Positions 25,101 to 33,603 of a stretch of DNA of 64,000 bases are shown here, one piece after another. A program made the translations under genes and the position numbers. The stretch covers positions 2,582,001 through 2,646,000 of the forward strand of contig NZ_JABBPK010000001.1 in NCBI RefSeq assembly GCF_012933555.1. Reading direction: 5' to 3'. The stretch's first letter is position 1, and each line of letters opens with the position of its first letter. The notes beneath the pieces were generated by a model. It was not told the origin of the DNA and did not search any database. It saw nothing but the letters and a program-made list of their open reading frames with translations. Origin of the DNA: Niallia alba (lineage in GTDB: Bacteria; Bacillota; Bacilli; Bacillales; Cytobacillaceae).

Positions 25101-26750
25101 ACACCAGGTGTAGGATTAATTTCCCCTCCGCCGCATCATGATATTTATTCGATCGAGGATTTGGCTCAACTAATTCATGATTTGAAAAATGCCAATAGAG
25201 ATGCACGTATTTCCGTTAAATTAGTTTCAAAAGGCGGTATTGGTACGATTGCTGCTGGCGTTGCAAAAGGGGCAGCAGACGTAATCGTCGTAAGTGGATA
25301 TGACGGGGGAACAGGAGCATCACCTAAAACAAGTATTAAACATACGGGTCTTCCATGGGAATTAGGTTTAGCAGAAGCGCATCAAACACTTATGCTAAAT
25401 GGTTTACGAAATCGTGTTGTTTTGGAAACTGATGGTAAGCTCATGACAGGGAAAGACGTTGTGCTTGCAGCTCTTATGGGAGCAGAAGAATTTGGCTTTG
25501 CAACAGCTCCGCTAATTGTTATGGGATGTGTGATGATGCGTGCTTGTCACTTAGATACATGTCCAGTAGGTATCGCAACACAAAATCCAGAATTACGCTA
25601 TAAATTTGCTGGCGATCCAGATCATATCGTTAACTTCATGCGTTTTGTCGCTGAAGAAGTACGTGAGCTGATGGCACAATTAGGATTCCGCACAGTGGAA
25701 GAAATGGTTGGTAGAACAGATGTACTAAAAGTCAGCGAAGAAGCAAAAACACATTGGAAAGCAAAAGATTTAGATTTATCGAAGCTTTTATATCAAGTGG
25801 ATGGACCTAGAACGTTTGAAACACCACAAAATCATAAAATTGATGAAAGCTTAGATATTCAAAAAATTCTTCCAGCCGTTCAAAAAGCAATCATTAATAA
25901 AGAAATGTTGGATTTGCATTATACAATCAGAAATACAAATCGCGTAACAGGCACTATCGTAGGTAGTGAAGTATCGAAGCTATATGGGGAAGAAGGTCTT
26001 CCAGAAAATACAATTAATTTACATTTCACCGGTTCAGCAGGCCAAAGCTTTGGTGCTTTTATCCCTAAAGGCATGAGTTTATATTTAACCGGTGATGCAA
26101 ACGACTATATTGGAAAAGGGTTATCAGGCGGAAGAATTGTCGCAAAAGCACCATCTGTCAATTCCTTTGACGCCAAAGATAATGTCATTATTGGAAATGT
26201 GGCTTTTTACGGTGCAACAAGTGGGGAAGCTTTTATTAACGGAAAAGCAGGAGAGCGATTTGCTGTTCGTAACAGTGGGGCGAGTATAGTTGTAGAAGGC
26301 ATAGGTGACCACGGCTTAGAATATATGACTGGTGGAGAAGTGGTCATATTAGGAGATGTAGGGAAAAACTTTGCAGCTGGTATGTCAGGTGGAGTAGCCT
26401 ATGTATTATCTAAAGATGCTGAACAATTTAAAGCATTATGCAATAAAGAAATGATTATCTTTGAAAAGTTAGAAGAACGAGCAGAAATAGAGAGAATAAA
26501 AGGGCTCCTTGAAAAACATATGGAACTAACAGATAGTTTAGCAGCTCAACAAGTGCTTGCTAATTGGGATAAATACGTACAACAGTTTGTGAAAGTGATT
26601 CCGAAAGACTATAAACGAATGATTGCAAATATTCAAAAAGGGTTGGAAGGCGGCCTGTCAGAAGAGGCAGCTGCAATGGAAGCATTTGAGAATAATTCCA
26701 AACAAGACAAAAAAAAACAAACAAATAAAATAACCGTATTAGTGCAGTAG
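22197..26750 (+). CDS. gltA: Glutamate synthase large subunit
   Basis: This 1517-aa subunit (GltA in B. subtilis, GltB in E. coli) transfers the glutamine amide to 2-oxoglutarate. Domains in order: class II amidotransferase with catalytic Cys22 in EHDACGIG after a short propeptide; the central domain; the FMN-binding synthase domain with GGEGGEDPSRY and GYDGGTGASP; the 3Fe-4S cysteines in CVMMRACHLDTCP; and a C-terminal beta-helix (GSAGQSFGAFIPKG). The ATG at 22197 is preferred over one 24 codons earlier, because AGGGGTGG is 6 nt away and the upstream ATG precedes the predicted -10. It forms an operon with the small subunit. Confidence 0.96.
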   Translation: MTYNQMEKAQGLYRPEFEHDACGIGLYAHIKGEATHDIVKKGLSMLCKLDHRGGQGSDPLTGDGAGLMVQIPDAFFRKELENIALPESGKYAVGMIFFSKEDPNRDLIESKINEYIAEVGQELLGWRTVPTDFRKIGKVAQKSCPVVRQVFIQSNQANKDKLAFERKLYIIRKLAENWGRTEGKEFYFASLSSSTIVYKGLLTSDQVESFYLDVQDPTFVSAFAIVHSRFSTNTFPSWERAHPNRYLIHNGEINTLRGNFNWMKAREQQFVSEVFGEDLQRVLPILDANGSDSSVFDNALEFFILSGRTPAHAAMMMIPEPWTENPHITKGKRDFYEYHSSLMEPWDGPMAITFTDGKQIGAILDRNGLRPARYYVTKDDYIVFSSEVGVVPVEEENVLYKERLSPGKMLLIDLEEGRIVSDEELKNTIASEHPYADWLEEVIRLEETKEEKAETFADLLARQKAFGYTYEDVQKNLLPVVLEGKDPIGSMGNDTPLAVLSNKPQSLFNYFKQLFAQVTNPPIDAIREHLVTSTLSWLGAEGDLLHPDASNCYRIQLKTPILSNSNVEQLRANTSSKFTARTLDALFTDNLESSLNLLVEKAEEAIAQGVSLLILSDRTMNKEEKAIPVLLAVSALHQDLIKKGLRTKASIIVESGEVREVHHFASLIGFGADAINPYLVYATYNQAIEDGILSLSYEETVARYNTVITEGVVKVMSKMGISTVQSYRGAQIFEAVGIGKEVIDRYFTGTVSQLGGIGLNTIAEEASKRHQLGYQESIDETLDSGSDFQWRKGGEHHAFNPKTIHTLQWACRKGDYSLFKQFSEAANEESMSFLRNLLAFNATRQPIDINEVESVESIVKRFKTGAMSFGSLSKEAHETLAIAMNRLGASSNSGEGGEDPSRYMIDENGDNRRSNIKQIASGRFGVKSHYLINAKELQIKMAQGAKPGEGGQLPGNKVYPWVAEVRGSTPGVGLISPPPHHDIYSIEDLAQLIHDLKNANRDARISVKLVSKGGIGTIAAGVAKGAADVIVVSGYDGGTGASPKTSIKHTGLPWELGLAEAHQTLMLNGLRNRVVLETDGKLMTGKDVVLAALMGAEEFGFATAPLIVMGCVMMRACHLDTCPVGIATQNPELRYKFAGDPDHIVNFMRFVAEEVRELMAQLGFRTVEEMVGRTDVLKVSEEAKTHWKAKDLDLSKLLYQVDGPRTFETPQNHKIDESLDIQKILPAVQKAIINKEMLDLHYTIRNTNRVTGTIVGSEVSKLYGEEGLPENTINLHFTGSAGQSFGAFIPKGMSLYLTGDANDYIGKGLSGGRIVAKAPSVNSFDAKDNVIIGNVAFYGATSGEAFINGKAGERFAVRNSGASIVVEGIGDHGLEYMTGGEVVILGDVGKNFAAGMSGGVAYVLSKDAEQFKALCNKEMIIFEKLEERAEIERIKGLLEKHMELTDSLAAQQVLANWDKYVQQFVKVIPKDYKRMIANIQKGLEGGLSEEAAAMEAFENNSKQDKKKQTNKITVLVQ

Positions 26751-26765
26751 AAAGGAGAGAACAGG

Positions 26766-28259
26766 ATGGGGAAAGCAACTGGATTCATCGAATTTAATCG
26801 GGAGGAAGCGGAAGAAAGAAATCCGCTTTCCCGCCTAAAAGATTTTAAAAAATATTCTGCTCCTTTCTCTGATGAGGTACTTCAAAGACAAGGAGCACGA
26901 TGTATGGACTGTGCAACACCATTCTGCCATATTGGGATGGAAATTGCGGGAACTACATCAGGTTGTCCAATCCATAACTTAATTCCTGAGTGGAACGATT
27001 TAGTCTATAGAGGGCGATGGAAAGAAGCCTTAGAGAGATTATTAAAAACGAATAACTTTCCTGAGTTTACCGGCAGTGCTTGTCCAGCTCCATGTGAAGG
27101 ATCTTGTACGGTTGCTATATCTGACCCAGCAGTTGCGATTAAAAATATTGAACGAACTATTATTAATAAAGGGTTTGAAAACGGCTGGATTCAACCGCGT
27201 ATTCCTGCAAGGAGAACAGGAAAGAAAGTTGCAATCATTGGATCAGGACCAGCCGGGCTTGCAAGTGCAGATCAATTAAATCAAGCAGGGCATTCTGTAA
27301 CAGTATATGAAAGAGCGGATAGACCTGGCGGATTATTAATGTATGGCATACCGAATATGAAAATCGAGAAAAAAGAAGTAGAGCGAAGAGTGAAGTTACT
27401 AACACAAGAGGGTATTGATTTTATTACCAATACAGAGGTAGGAAAAGACATAACAGCTTCACAGTTAAGAGAAAAGTATGATGCAGTCATTCTATGTACT
27501 GGCGCTCAAAAACAAAGGGATTTAGTGATGGAAGGCAGAGATGCAGAGGGTGTTCACTTTGCAATGGACTATTTATCTGGCGTTACGAAAAGTTTATTAG
27601 ATTCTAATTTTCAAGACAAAAACTTCATCGATGCTGCTGGAAAAGATGTTATTGTTATTGGCGGTGGTGATACAGGTGCTGATTGTGTAGCGACTGCCCT
27701 TCGTCAAAACTGCAAAAGCGTTGTTCAATTTGGTAAACATCCAAAGCTAGGCGTTGTGCGAACAAGTGAGAATATGTGGCCAGCTGCCCCAAATATTTTC
27801 ACCTTAGATTATGCGTATGAAGAAGCTGAACAAAAATTTGGCGAAGATCCAAGACAGTATGGCATTCAAACGAAAAAGCTGGTAAAAGACGAAGATGGAA
27901 GATTAAAAGAATTACACACAGTTTCGATGGAAAAAGTAAAGCAAGAAGACGGAACGTTTATATTTAAAGAGATTCCAGGTACGGAAAAAATTTGGCCAGC
28001 ACAATTAGTTTTTATCGCAATCGGCTTTGAAGGACCAGAACAACCTGTATTAAAGCATTTTGGTCTAGAAACATCGAACCGCAAAGTTGCTGCAGTATAC
28101 GGTGATTTTACAACAAATATTGAAGGTGTTTTTGCAGCTGGAGATGCACGAAGAGGCCAAAGTTTGATTGTGTGGGCAATTAACGAAGGAAGAGAAGTTG
28201 CTAGAAAAGTAGATGAATACTTAATGGGAGCTTCCATTTTACCTACTGTAAATGCATAA
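26766..28259 (+). CDS. gltB: Glutamate synthase small subunit (B. subtilis GltB; E. coli GltD)
   Basis: The 497-aa NADPH-oxidising subunit feeds electrons to the large subunit. The N-terminal Fer4_20-like region binds two 4Fe-4S clusters through CMDCATPFCH and a later SACPAPCEGSC. FAD- and NADPH-binding Rossmann motifs are IIGSGPAGLASADQL near residue 158 and VIGGGDTGADCVATAL near 295. GDARRGQSLIVWAI near the C-terminus is the second FAD motif. It starts 15 bp after gltA with GAAAGGAGAG upstream. A long terminator follows. Confidence 0.95.
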   Translation: MGKATGFIEFNREEAEERNPLSRLKDFKKYSAPFSDEVLQRQGARCMDCATPFCHIGMEIAGTTSGCPIHNLIPEWNDLVYRGRWKEALERLLKTNNFPEFTGSACPAPCEGSCTVAISDPAVAIKNIERTIINKGFENGWIQPRIPARRTGKKVAIIGSGPAGLASADQLNQAGHSVTVYERADRPGGLLMYGIPNMKIEKKEVERRVKLLTQEGIDFITNTEVGKDITASQLREKYDAVILCTGAQKQRDLVMEGRDAEGVHFAMDYLSGVTKSLLDSNFQDKNFIDAAGKDVIVIGGGDTGADCVATALRQNCKSVVQFGKHPKLGVVRTSENMWPAAPNIFTLDYAYEEAEQKFGEDPRQYGIQTKKLVKDEDGRLKELHTVSMEKVKQEDGTFIFKEIPGTEKIWPAQLVFIAIGFEGPEQPVLKHFGLETSNRKVAAVYGDFTTNIEGVFAAGDARRGQSLIVWAINEGREVARKVDEYLMGASILPTVNA

Positions 28260-28261
28260 AA

Positions 28262-28304
28262 ATACAAAAAGATGTGATGGACGATAGATCACATCTTTTT
28301 GTAT
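28262..28304 (+). terminator. gltAB terminator
   Basis: A perfect 17-bp stem ATACAAAAAGATGTGAT / ATCACATCTTTTTGTAT with a 9-nt loop; the T-run is inside the stem. Beyond it, 28305-28432 is AT-rich with nothing recognisable. Confidence 0.85.
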
Positions 28305-28432
28305 ACTCTCCCATATCACAACCTATTCAAAATATTATAAAAATTTAAAAACTAAACAAATTAATTAAAGAAAACACTTTTCACTTAAAAGGCAAGTAAA
28401 TTCGCATATTTAGGTGTTTTTTATTATCATTT

Positions 28433-29992
28433 GAATCAATTTCATAAATTAAATCCTTAGAGCCACAAGCTATCAAATGTACGAAAAAAGGAGTACCTCC
28501 CCAAAATGTCGAAATAAGTAAGCACCACACAAACTTATAAGACTGGAGGAAGACTCCCTATGACTATTATACGACAAGGAAGCCTATTTGACCTACAAGA
28601 ATTATATAATTTAGAACCTACCCAACGTTTTGAAGCTATTTTTTCTTCTATTGATATAGACCCAATCTTCGCTGTGGTAACGAAGAAATCACGTTTTGGA
28701 AGACCCGTTAAGTTGAACTATGCAGCGATGATTTATTCACTCGTTGCTAGAATCACAGAGCGTATTTCATTTATTAAAGATTTAGTGAAAAGATTACAGA
28801 ATGACATGATTTTTCGCCTTGATTGTGGCTTTTTAGTGTCAGATACTATTCCGTCAGAAGCAGCTTATTCCAGAATGGTCACAATCCTCAGTGAATCGAA
28901 TGTACTTGAAAAAGTCCAAGGAACCTTGCTTCATCAAGCGATTTCAGAAGGTTTTATTTCCGATGACACAGTAGCCATTGACGCTACACACTTTCTCGCA
29001 AAAGATGGAGCACCACCAAAGGAAGAACAACCGAAAAGTGAACCGAAAAAGCGTGGGCGTAAATCAAAAGAAGAATATGAAAAATGGCTCATTGAAAAGG
29101 CGGAACTGGAAGCCAATCTGCCTCTTTTTGATAAAAAAATCGAAGATCAGTTAGACATTCCTTTAGCCGACCTTCGAGCTGAAATTCCTCAAGATCCACA
29201 GTGGGGTGTGAAAAAAAACAGTGAAGGAAAAAACGTTTTTTGGTATGGATTTAAAGCTCATTTGGCTGTTGGAACATCCAGTCAATATATTCTTCAATCC
29301 CTTCTTTCTTCGGCCAACTTGAATGACGGAAAGGCTGCGATTCCTTTATTAAAAGGAATTCATGAACGAATATCGCTTTCTTCTTTACTCTATGAAACAA
29401 TGGACGCTGGTTACGATTTTGAAGCCGTTTATACGCAAATACATCGAATGGGTCATCGAGCTGTGATTGCTTATAATAAACGCAATGAACCAGAACCAAT
29501 TGGTTTTGATAAGCATTTCGCTCCTACTTGTGTCCGTGAACATTCCTATCGCTATGATAGCTTTGAAGTAAAATATGAAACACTAAAATACACACGTCCA
29601 AACGAATGTAAAGACTGTCCACTAGCCAATGATGCTCTATGTCAAAAGGTGTATAAAGTAAAAATCACTACAGATTTAAGAAAATTTACAGCGCCAGCAC
29701 GTGGATCTCAAACATGGAAAAAAATCTTCAAAAGACGCACGGCGGTAGAACGTGTGAATGCTTATCTTAAGGGATATTTCCAATTAAACAATGTTCGTTA
29801 TCGTACAGGAAAAAAGGCTAAAGTCCATTTTGACCTCGTTACGTTAGTTTATAATGCTTCAAAATTAGCTGCAGACCGTCTTAATCAAATGTTAAATCAA
29901 CAACAAGTTGCTTAATCAAAGTAAAAAAATTAAAAGGAATTAAATTCTGCAAGTTTTTGATTTTTTAAAAGTTGGACTTATGAAATTGACTC
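28433..29992 (+). mobile_element. IS1182-like insertion sequence, apparently complete
   Basis: Terminal inverted repeats are GAATCAATTTCATAAAT (28433-28449) and, reading inward from the right, GAGTCAATTTCATAAGT (29992-29976), 15 of 17 identical. The tetranucleotide ATTT flanks both ends (28429-28432 and 29993-29996) as a likely target duplication. The 1560-bp element carries one intact transposase gene. It lies between the gltAB terminator and the HD-domain gene, so no gene is visibly broken. Confidence 0.8.
28560..29915 (+). CDS. IS1182-family-like DDE transposase
   Basis: The 451-aa intact transposase has a DUF772-type N-terminal region with FGRPVKLNYAAMIYSLVARI. The DDE catalytic domain follows: first Asp in TVAIDATHF near residue 142, second in MDAGYDFEAV near 281, and the Glu in RRTAVERVNAYLKGYF near 400. 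A Lys/Glu-rich insertion (EEQPKSEPKKRGRKSKEE) follows the first Asp, as in many IS1182 relatives, and a Cys-containing region (CKDCPLANDALC) precedes the Glu. GGAGGA lies about 10 nt before the ATG. No frameshift is seen, so the element could be active. Confidence 0.88.
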   Translation: MTIIRQGSLFDLQELYNLEPTQRFEAIFSSIDIDPIFAVVTKKSRFGRPVKLNYAAMIYSLVARITERISFIKDLVKRLQNDMIFRLDCGFLVSDTIPSEAAYSRMVTILSESNVLEKVQGTLLHQAISEGFISDDTVAIDATHFLAKDGAPPKEEQPKSEPKKRGRKSKEEYEKWLIEKAELEANLPLFDKKIEDQLDIPLADLRAEIPQDPQWGVKKNSEGKNVFWYGFKAHLAVGTSSQYILQSLLSSANLNDGKAAIPLLKGIHERISLSSLLYETMDAGYDFEAVYTQIHRMGHRAVIAYNKRNEPEPIGFDKHFAPTCVREHSYRYDSFEVKYETLKYTRPNECKDCPLANDALCQKVYKVKITTDLRKFTAPARGSQTWKKIFKRRTAVERVNAYLKGYFQLNNVRYRTGKKAKVHFDLVTLVYNASKLAADRLNQMLNQQQVA

Positions 29993-30121
29993 ATTTTATA
30001 AAAAATATAATATAATAGGAAAAATACTTTTTTAATCGGTTTAATAGGGGTAGGAGAAAGCAAATAAGAAAATAAATTCTCTCTTGTAGGGAGGTTTTTA
30101 TAAAGAAAGGAAGTGTCGGAG

Positions 30122-30655
30122 ATGAGAGATGTTAAGCTTATTGATATTTATAACCATCATATTGCCCAAAAATATATTACCCGATCAGGTTTAGCTCATG
30201 CTCTGGCAGTTGCTTATCATGCTTTTGAAATGGCAAAAGAATCAAATGTCGATGTCGATAATGCAGCTAAAGCCGGATTTTTACATGACATGGGTCATTA
30301 CACCTGGTATAAAGATGGAAAATGGGATTATAAATTATATAGACAAAATGACATTCATCCAATTAAGGGTGCGGAAAGAGCGCATAAATTATTAATTCGT
30401 TTAGGAGAAAATCCTGTAAAAGCAAAAGAAATAGCGTTAGCGGTCCTTTTTCATACAGATAGTTTTATTCCAGGAGGATCGGTCACTCTATCACCACTGC
30501 AAAAAATAGTCAAATTAGCTGATGAGAAGGACGAGGAGCCTGGTGGCCATCATCACTATCGTAAGATAACAAAAGAACGCGCATTAAAAAGTTTAGAACG
30601 GTTAGATACAAAAATCGATGAATATATAGAAAAACAAATGGAAGAAAAAAATTAA
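30122..30655 (+). CDS. HD-domain protein
   Basis: The 177-aa protein has HD phosphohydrolase motifs: H in LAHALAVAYHAFEM, the HD pair in GFLHDMGHY near residue 54, then LFHTDSF near 115 and KLADEKDE as the likely last Asp. Metal-dependent hydrolysis of a nucleotide or phosphate ester is likely but the substrate is unknown. The ATG at 30122 is chosen because AAAGGAAG lies 9 nt upstream; a GTG three codons earlier touches that site. It is just downstream of the insertion sequence, whose right end may supply a -35 element. Confidence 0.78.
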   Translation: MRDVKLIDIYNHHIAQKYITRSGLAHALAVAYHAFEMAKESNVDVDNAAKAGFLHDMGHYTWYKDGKWDYKLYRQNDIHPIKGAERAHKLLIRLGENPVKAKEIALAVLFHTDSFIPGGSVTLSPLQKIVKLADEKDEEPGGHHHYRKITKERALKSLERLDTKIDEYIEKQMEEKN

Positions 30656-30657
30656 GC

Positions 30658-30703
30658 AAGAAGGAGAGAACTGGATTTTCCTGTTTCTATCCTTCTTTTC
30701 TTT
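30658..30703 (+). terminator. Terminator of the HD-domain gene
   Basis: AAGAAGGA / TCCTTCTT followed by TTCTTTT. Immediately after is TGC-TATAAT (30708-30716), an extended -10 that probably drives the helicase gene. Confidence 0.7.
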
Positions 30704-30756
30704 TAAGTGCTATAATAGAAAAATCGATTTTTTAAGAAAAGGAATTAGAGTGAAAA

Positions 30757-32940
30757 ATGACAAACATTATCACTACAATCAAACAGTGGCAACAAGCGCT
30801 GCAAATAGAAATAAATTATTTAAAAAAATATAGTCAATCTAAAGTTGCTTTATATAATGGGATACGATTAAATACAGAAAATGATTATACCTATTATTTT
30901 GAAAGTATCGGCAATCTAAAGGTTCCCATTGGCTCAAATGTAATCATCCACTGGGGATCTCTGGCAGTTAAAGGACGAGTATTATCGGCAGATGGTAAGA
31001 GCCTTTTAGTCATTTTAGAAAAGATGATTGGTGAGGATATTGCTGAAGCCTATTTGTCCCATGATCCCTGGGAACTTTTAGAACAGCTGCAAATTCGCTT
31101 TGATTTGATAAAAAAGAATAAACGGAAGCTTAGTAGAATAGTAAAATTAATGCATCCTAGCGAAGCAACTAAGCATCCTAGTGAAGAGCTAAAAAATAAT
31201 GTTCATGAGCTTTCGCTTAGATGTAAGTATAATCAAGTCTCTTTTGTATGGGGACCACCAGGAACAGGAAAAACGTACACACTTGCAAGAGTGGCATTAC
31301 AACGTTATTGGAAAGGGAAAAGAATACTGCTTTTAGCCCAAAGTAATCAGGCAGTTGATGTACTACTGACAGAAATAACCTCAACGATAAAAGAAAAAGG
31401 CCGTTTTAAACTGGGCGATATCCTGCGATACGGGGGAAATAACAGCAATGGCAATCTGGAACAAGAGCAAATTACATCTAGCTCTTTGCTTGATAAAAAA
31501 GATATGGATCTTGCAAAGCAAAGACAACAGTTTATCGAAGAAAAACGTAAGCTTAAACAAGATCTTGCAAGTTCGTTTACAGTCAGAGATTCTTCTCAGC
31601 TGTTAGAAATGGAAGAAAGATTGGCAAGTGTCATGGAAAAAATCCGTAAAAGAGAATTACAATTTATGCAAAAAGCGAAGATTGTGGGTACTACATTAGC
31701 CAAAGCAGCGACAGATCCTGCCATTTATGAAGATGAATACGATTTAGTCATTTTAGATGAAGCCAGCATGGCATATATTCCACAAGTGGCTTTTGCTGCA
31801 TCCCTTGCAAAACGAATCATTATATGTGGAGACTTTAAACAACTACCACCGATTGCATCAAGTCGCCATGCATTGGTAGACAAATGGTTAAAGGAAGATG
31901 TCTTTCATGCAACAGGTGTAGCAAATACTGTGCATCGTTCATCATTGCATCCCCAACTTTTACTACTAAACGAGCAAAGACGAATGCATCCAAGCATCTC
32001 AGAATTTACTAATAAATATATCTATCATTCATTGGTAGGGGATCATAAGCACGTGGAGAAGAAAAGAAAATCCATTGCTGACAAACCACCTTTCAAGGGG
32101 AGCGCAAGTGTCTTACTAGATTCTAGTCATTTCGGAGTTTATGCAACTTTTGAAAAAGGCTCGAAATCACGAGTGAATTATATGCATCTTTTACTAGCTT
32201 TACAAGTTATCAATGAGGCATTAAGTGAGAAAAGAACTAGTATTGGCTATGTTACACCATATCGAGCTCAAGCTGAAATAGTAGAAGCAATGGCATATGA
32301 ATTTTTCCCTGAAGCACTCGAAGAAAAGCGCTTAACAATAGCAACAGTTCATCGTTTTCAAGGCAGCGAGAGAGATGTAATTATCTTTGATAGTGTGGAA
32401 GGTAATCCACTTTCACGACCAGGAATGCTTTTAACAGGAAAAGAGAGTGAGCGTTTAATTAATGTTGCGATAAGTAGGGCTAAAGGAAAATTTATTCATA
32501 TAGTAAACAGACATTATATGAAAACGACAATTGATAATAGAAAAACGATTCGTCAGCTTGTCAACCATCAGGAAATGGTTAATAGTGTGATAACTAATCA
32601 ACAAATTGGCGAGTGGATTCAAAAAAAGAATCCAAAGTTATTTTGGACGCATGGACAGAGGATAGAATTATTAAAAAAAGACATGGAGCGCTCAAAAAGC
32701 GAGGTGTTTTTATCCATTCCCCAACGGAAAGAAATCTTAACACAAGAGTGGAAGCAGCTTTTCGGTCGGGCAAAGATCGTATCTACTTCTGAAATACCAT
32801 TTCCCATGGTCGTTATCGATCAAAAGGTAGTTTGGTTTGGCTTTCCATCAGAATTGGTGAATAAAAGCAAGCCACCTTCCCTTGCAGTCCGTATTCATTC
32901 TCCATATTTAGCTAGTTATCTATTAAAATCTTTAACGTAA
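30757..32940 (+). CDS. UPF1/IGHMBP2-type SF1 helicase with C-terminal PLD-like region
   Basis: The 727-aa protein has an N-terminal small beta-barrel-like region (IIHWGSLAVKGRVLSADGKS) and the SF1B motor. Motif I GPPGTGKTYTLARV is near residue 166, motif II ILDEASM near 330, motif III CGDFKQLPPIA near 353 and motif IV LNEQRRMHPSI near 407. Motif V is ATVHRFQGSERDVI near 530 and motif VI VAISRAKGKF near 569. The last 110 residues (SEVFLSIPQRKEIL..., FPMVVIDQKVVWFG) resemble a phospholipase D fold but lack the HKD residues. It is a 5'-3' nucleic-acid helicase by family. Its role here is unknown; RNA processing, DNA repair and defence are all possible. Confidence 0.8.
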   Translation: MTNIITTIKQWQQALQIEINYLKKYSQSKVALYNGIRLNTENDYTYYFESIGNLKVPIGSNVIIHWGSLAVKGRVLSADGKSLLVILEKMIGEDIAEAYLSHDPWELLEQLQIRFDLIKKNKRKLSRIVKLMHPSEATKHPSEELKNNVHELSLRCKYNQVSFVWGPPGTGKTYTLARVALQRYWKGKRILLLAQSNQAVDVLLTEITSTIKEKGRFKLGDILRYGGNNSNGNLEQEQITSSSLLDKKDMDLAKQRQQFIEEKRKLKQDLASSFTVRDSSQLLEMEERLASVMEKIRKRELQFMQKAKIVGTTLAKAATDPAIYEDEYDLVILDEASMAYIPQVAFAASLAKRIIICGDFKQLPPIASSRHALVDKWLKEDVFHATGVANTVHRSSLHPQLLLLNEQRRMHPSISEFTNKYIYHSLVGDHKHVEKKRKSIADKPPFKGSASVLLDSSHFGVYATFEKGSKSRVNYMHLLLALQVINEALSEKRTSIGYVTPYRAQAEIVEAMAYEFFPEALEEKRLTIATVHRFQGSERDVIIFDSVEGNPLSRPGMLLTGKESERLINVAISRAKGKFIHIVNRHYMKTTIDNRKTIRQLVNHQEMVNSVITNQQIGEWIQKKNPKLFWTHGQRIELLKKDMERSKSEVFLSIPQRKEILTQEWKQLFGRAKIVSTSEIPFPMVVIDQKVVWFGFPSELVNKSKPPSLAVRIHSPYLASYLLKSLT

Positions 32941-32946
32941 TCACAA

Positions 32947-33513
32947 AGAGGCTGGGACAAAACTAAATAGCCAATCTGTAAAGACGAACAATCTCTAATT
33001 TATCTCTTAAATAAAGGTTTCTTTTATACAATGGTTATTTATGTTTTTAAATATAGTCAAGTGTAAAAACTAATTCGTTCCATTGCGCTACAGAAACTCG
33101 CTTTCCGCGGGGAGCAACCTAAGCCTCCTCGGCTAAAGCCTGTGGGGTCTAAAGATTGCTCTACTTCCCGCAGGAGTCGAGTGTCTTCCGCTCCATTCCA
33201 CTCCGTTTTTAAAGGCAATACCCTAAAAAATATTGTTTTTTTAGAAAAAATGAATTAGTAGGAAATATGGAGCAGCCTGAATACACGTAGACTCCTATGG
33301 GAGCTGCGAGAAAGTCCGAGACCCTGCAGGCCAGAGGCCGAAGCGGCTCGGCGCTCGCCCCATGGAAAGCGAAGTGTATTCAGGCTGCGGATATTAACAC
33401 TAACTGTACTGAAACAACCTTTTATAAAACTAATAAAACCCGAACAACCATTTAGGATTCTTTGATAGTTGTTCGGGTTTATCTATGGCTGGAATACTTA
33501 TGTCCCAGCCTCT
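32947..33513 (+). repeat. R2 repeat, full-length copy 1
   Basis: The 567-bp element has terminal inverted repeats AGAGGCTGGGACA and TGTCCCAGCCTCT. It contains three internal hairpins: CGCTTTCCGCGGG... against CCCGCAGGAGTCGAG; GCAGCCTGAATACAC / GTGTATTCAGGCTGC; and AACCCGAACAAC / GTTGTTCGGGTT. It is nearly identical to the copy at 43073. It starts 7 bp after the helicase stop and ends in a T-run, so it probably terminates transcription. No gene lies in 32941-33603. Confidence 0.85.
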
Positions 33514-33603
33514 TTTTTAACTTTCTTTATTAAAGGTTATTTATTGTGCAGAAAAGAAGATTTCGCTAAAATAGGGAGGAATCTAAGCATAGGAGGAAAA
33601 GTC

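Noticed and set aside
32947-33513. R2 as a transposon carrying a gene
   Set aside because: No ORF of useful length or transposase motif lies inside; it can only be a non-autonomous element.
33469-33603. Longer N-terminus for the lipoprotein cyclophilin
   Set aside because: The extension runs into the R2 repeat and would bury the signal peptide; the ATG at 33604 has an ideal ribosome binding site.
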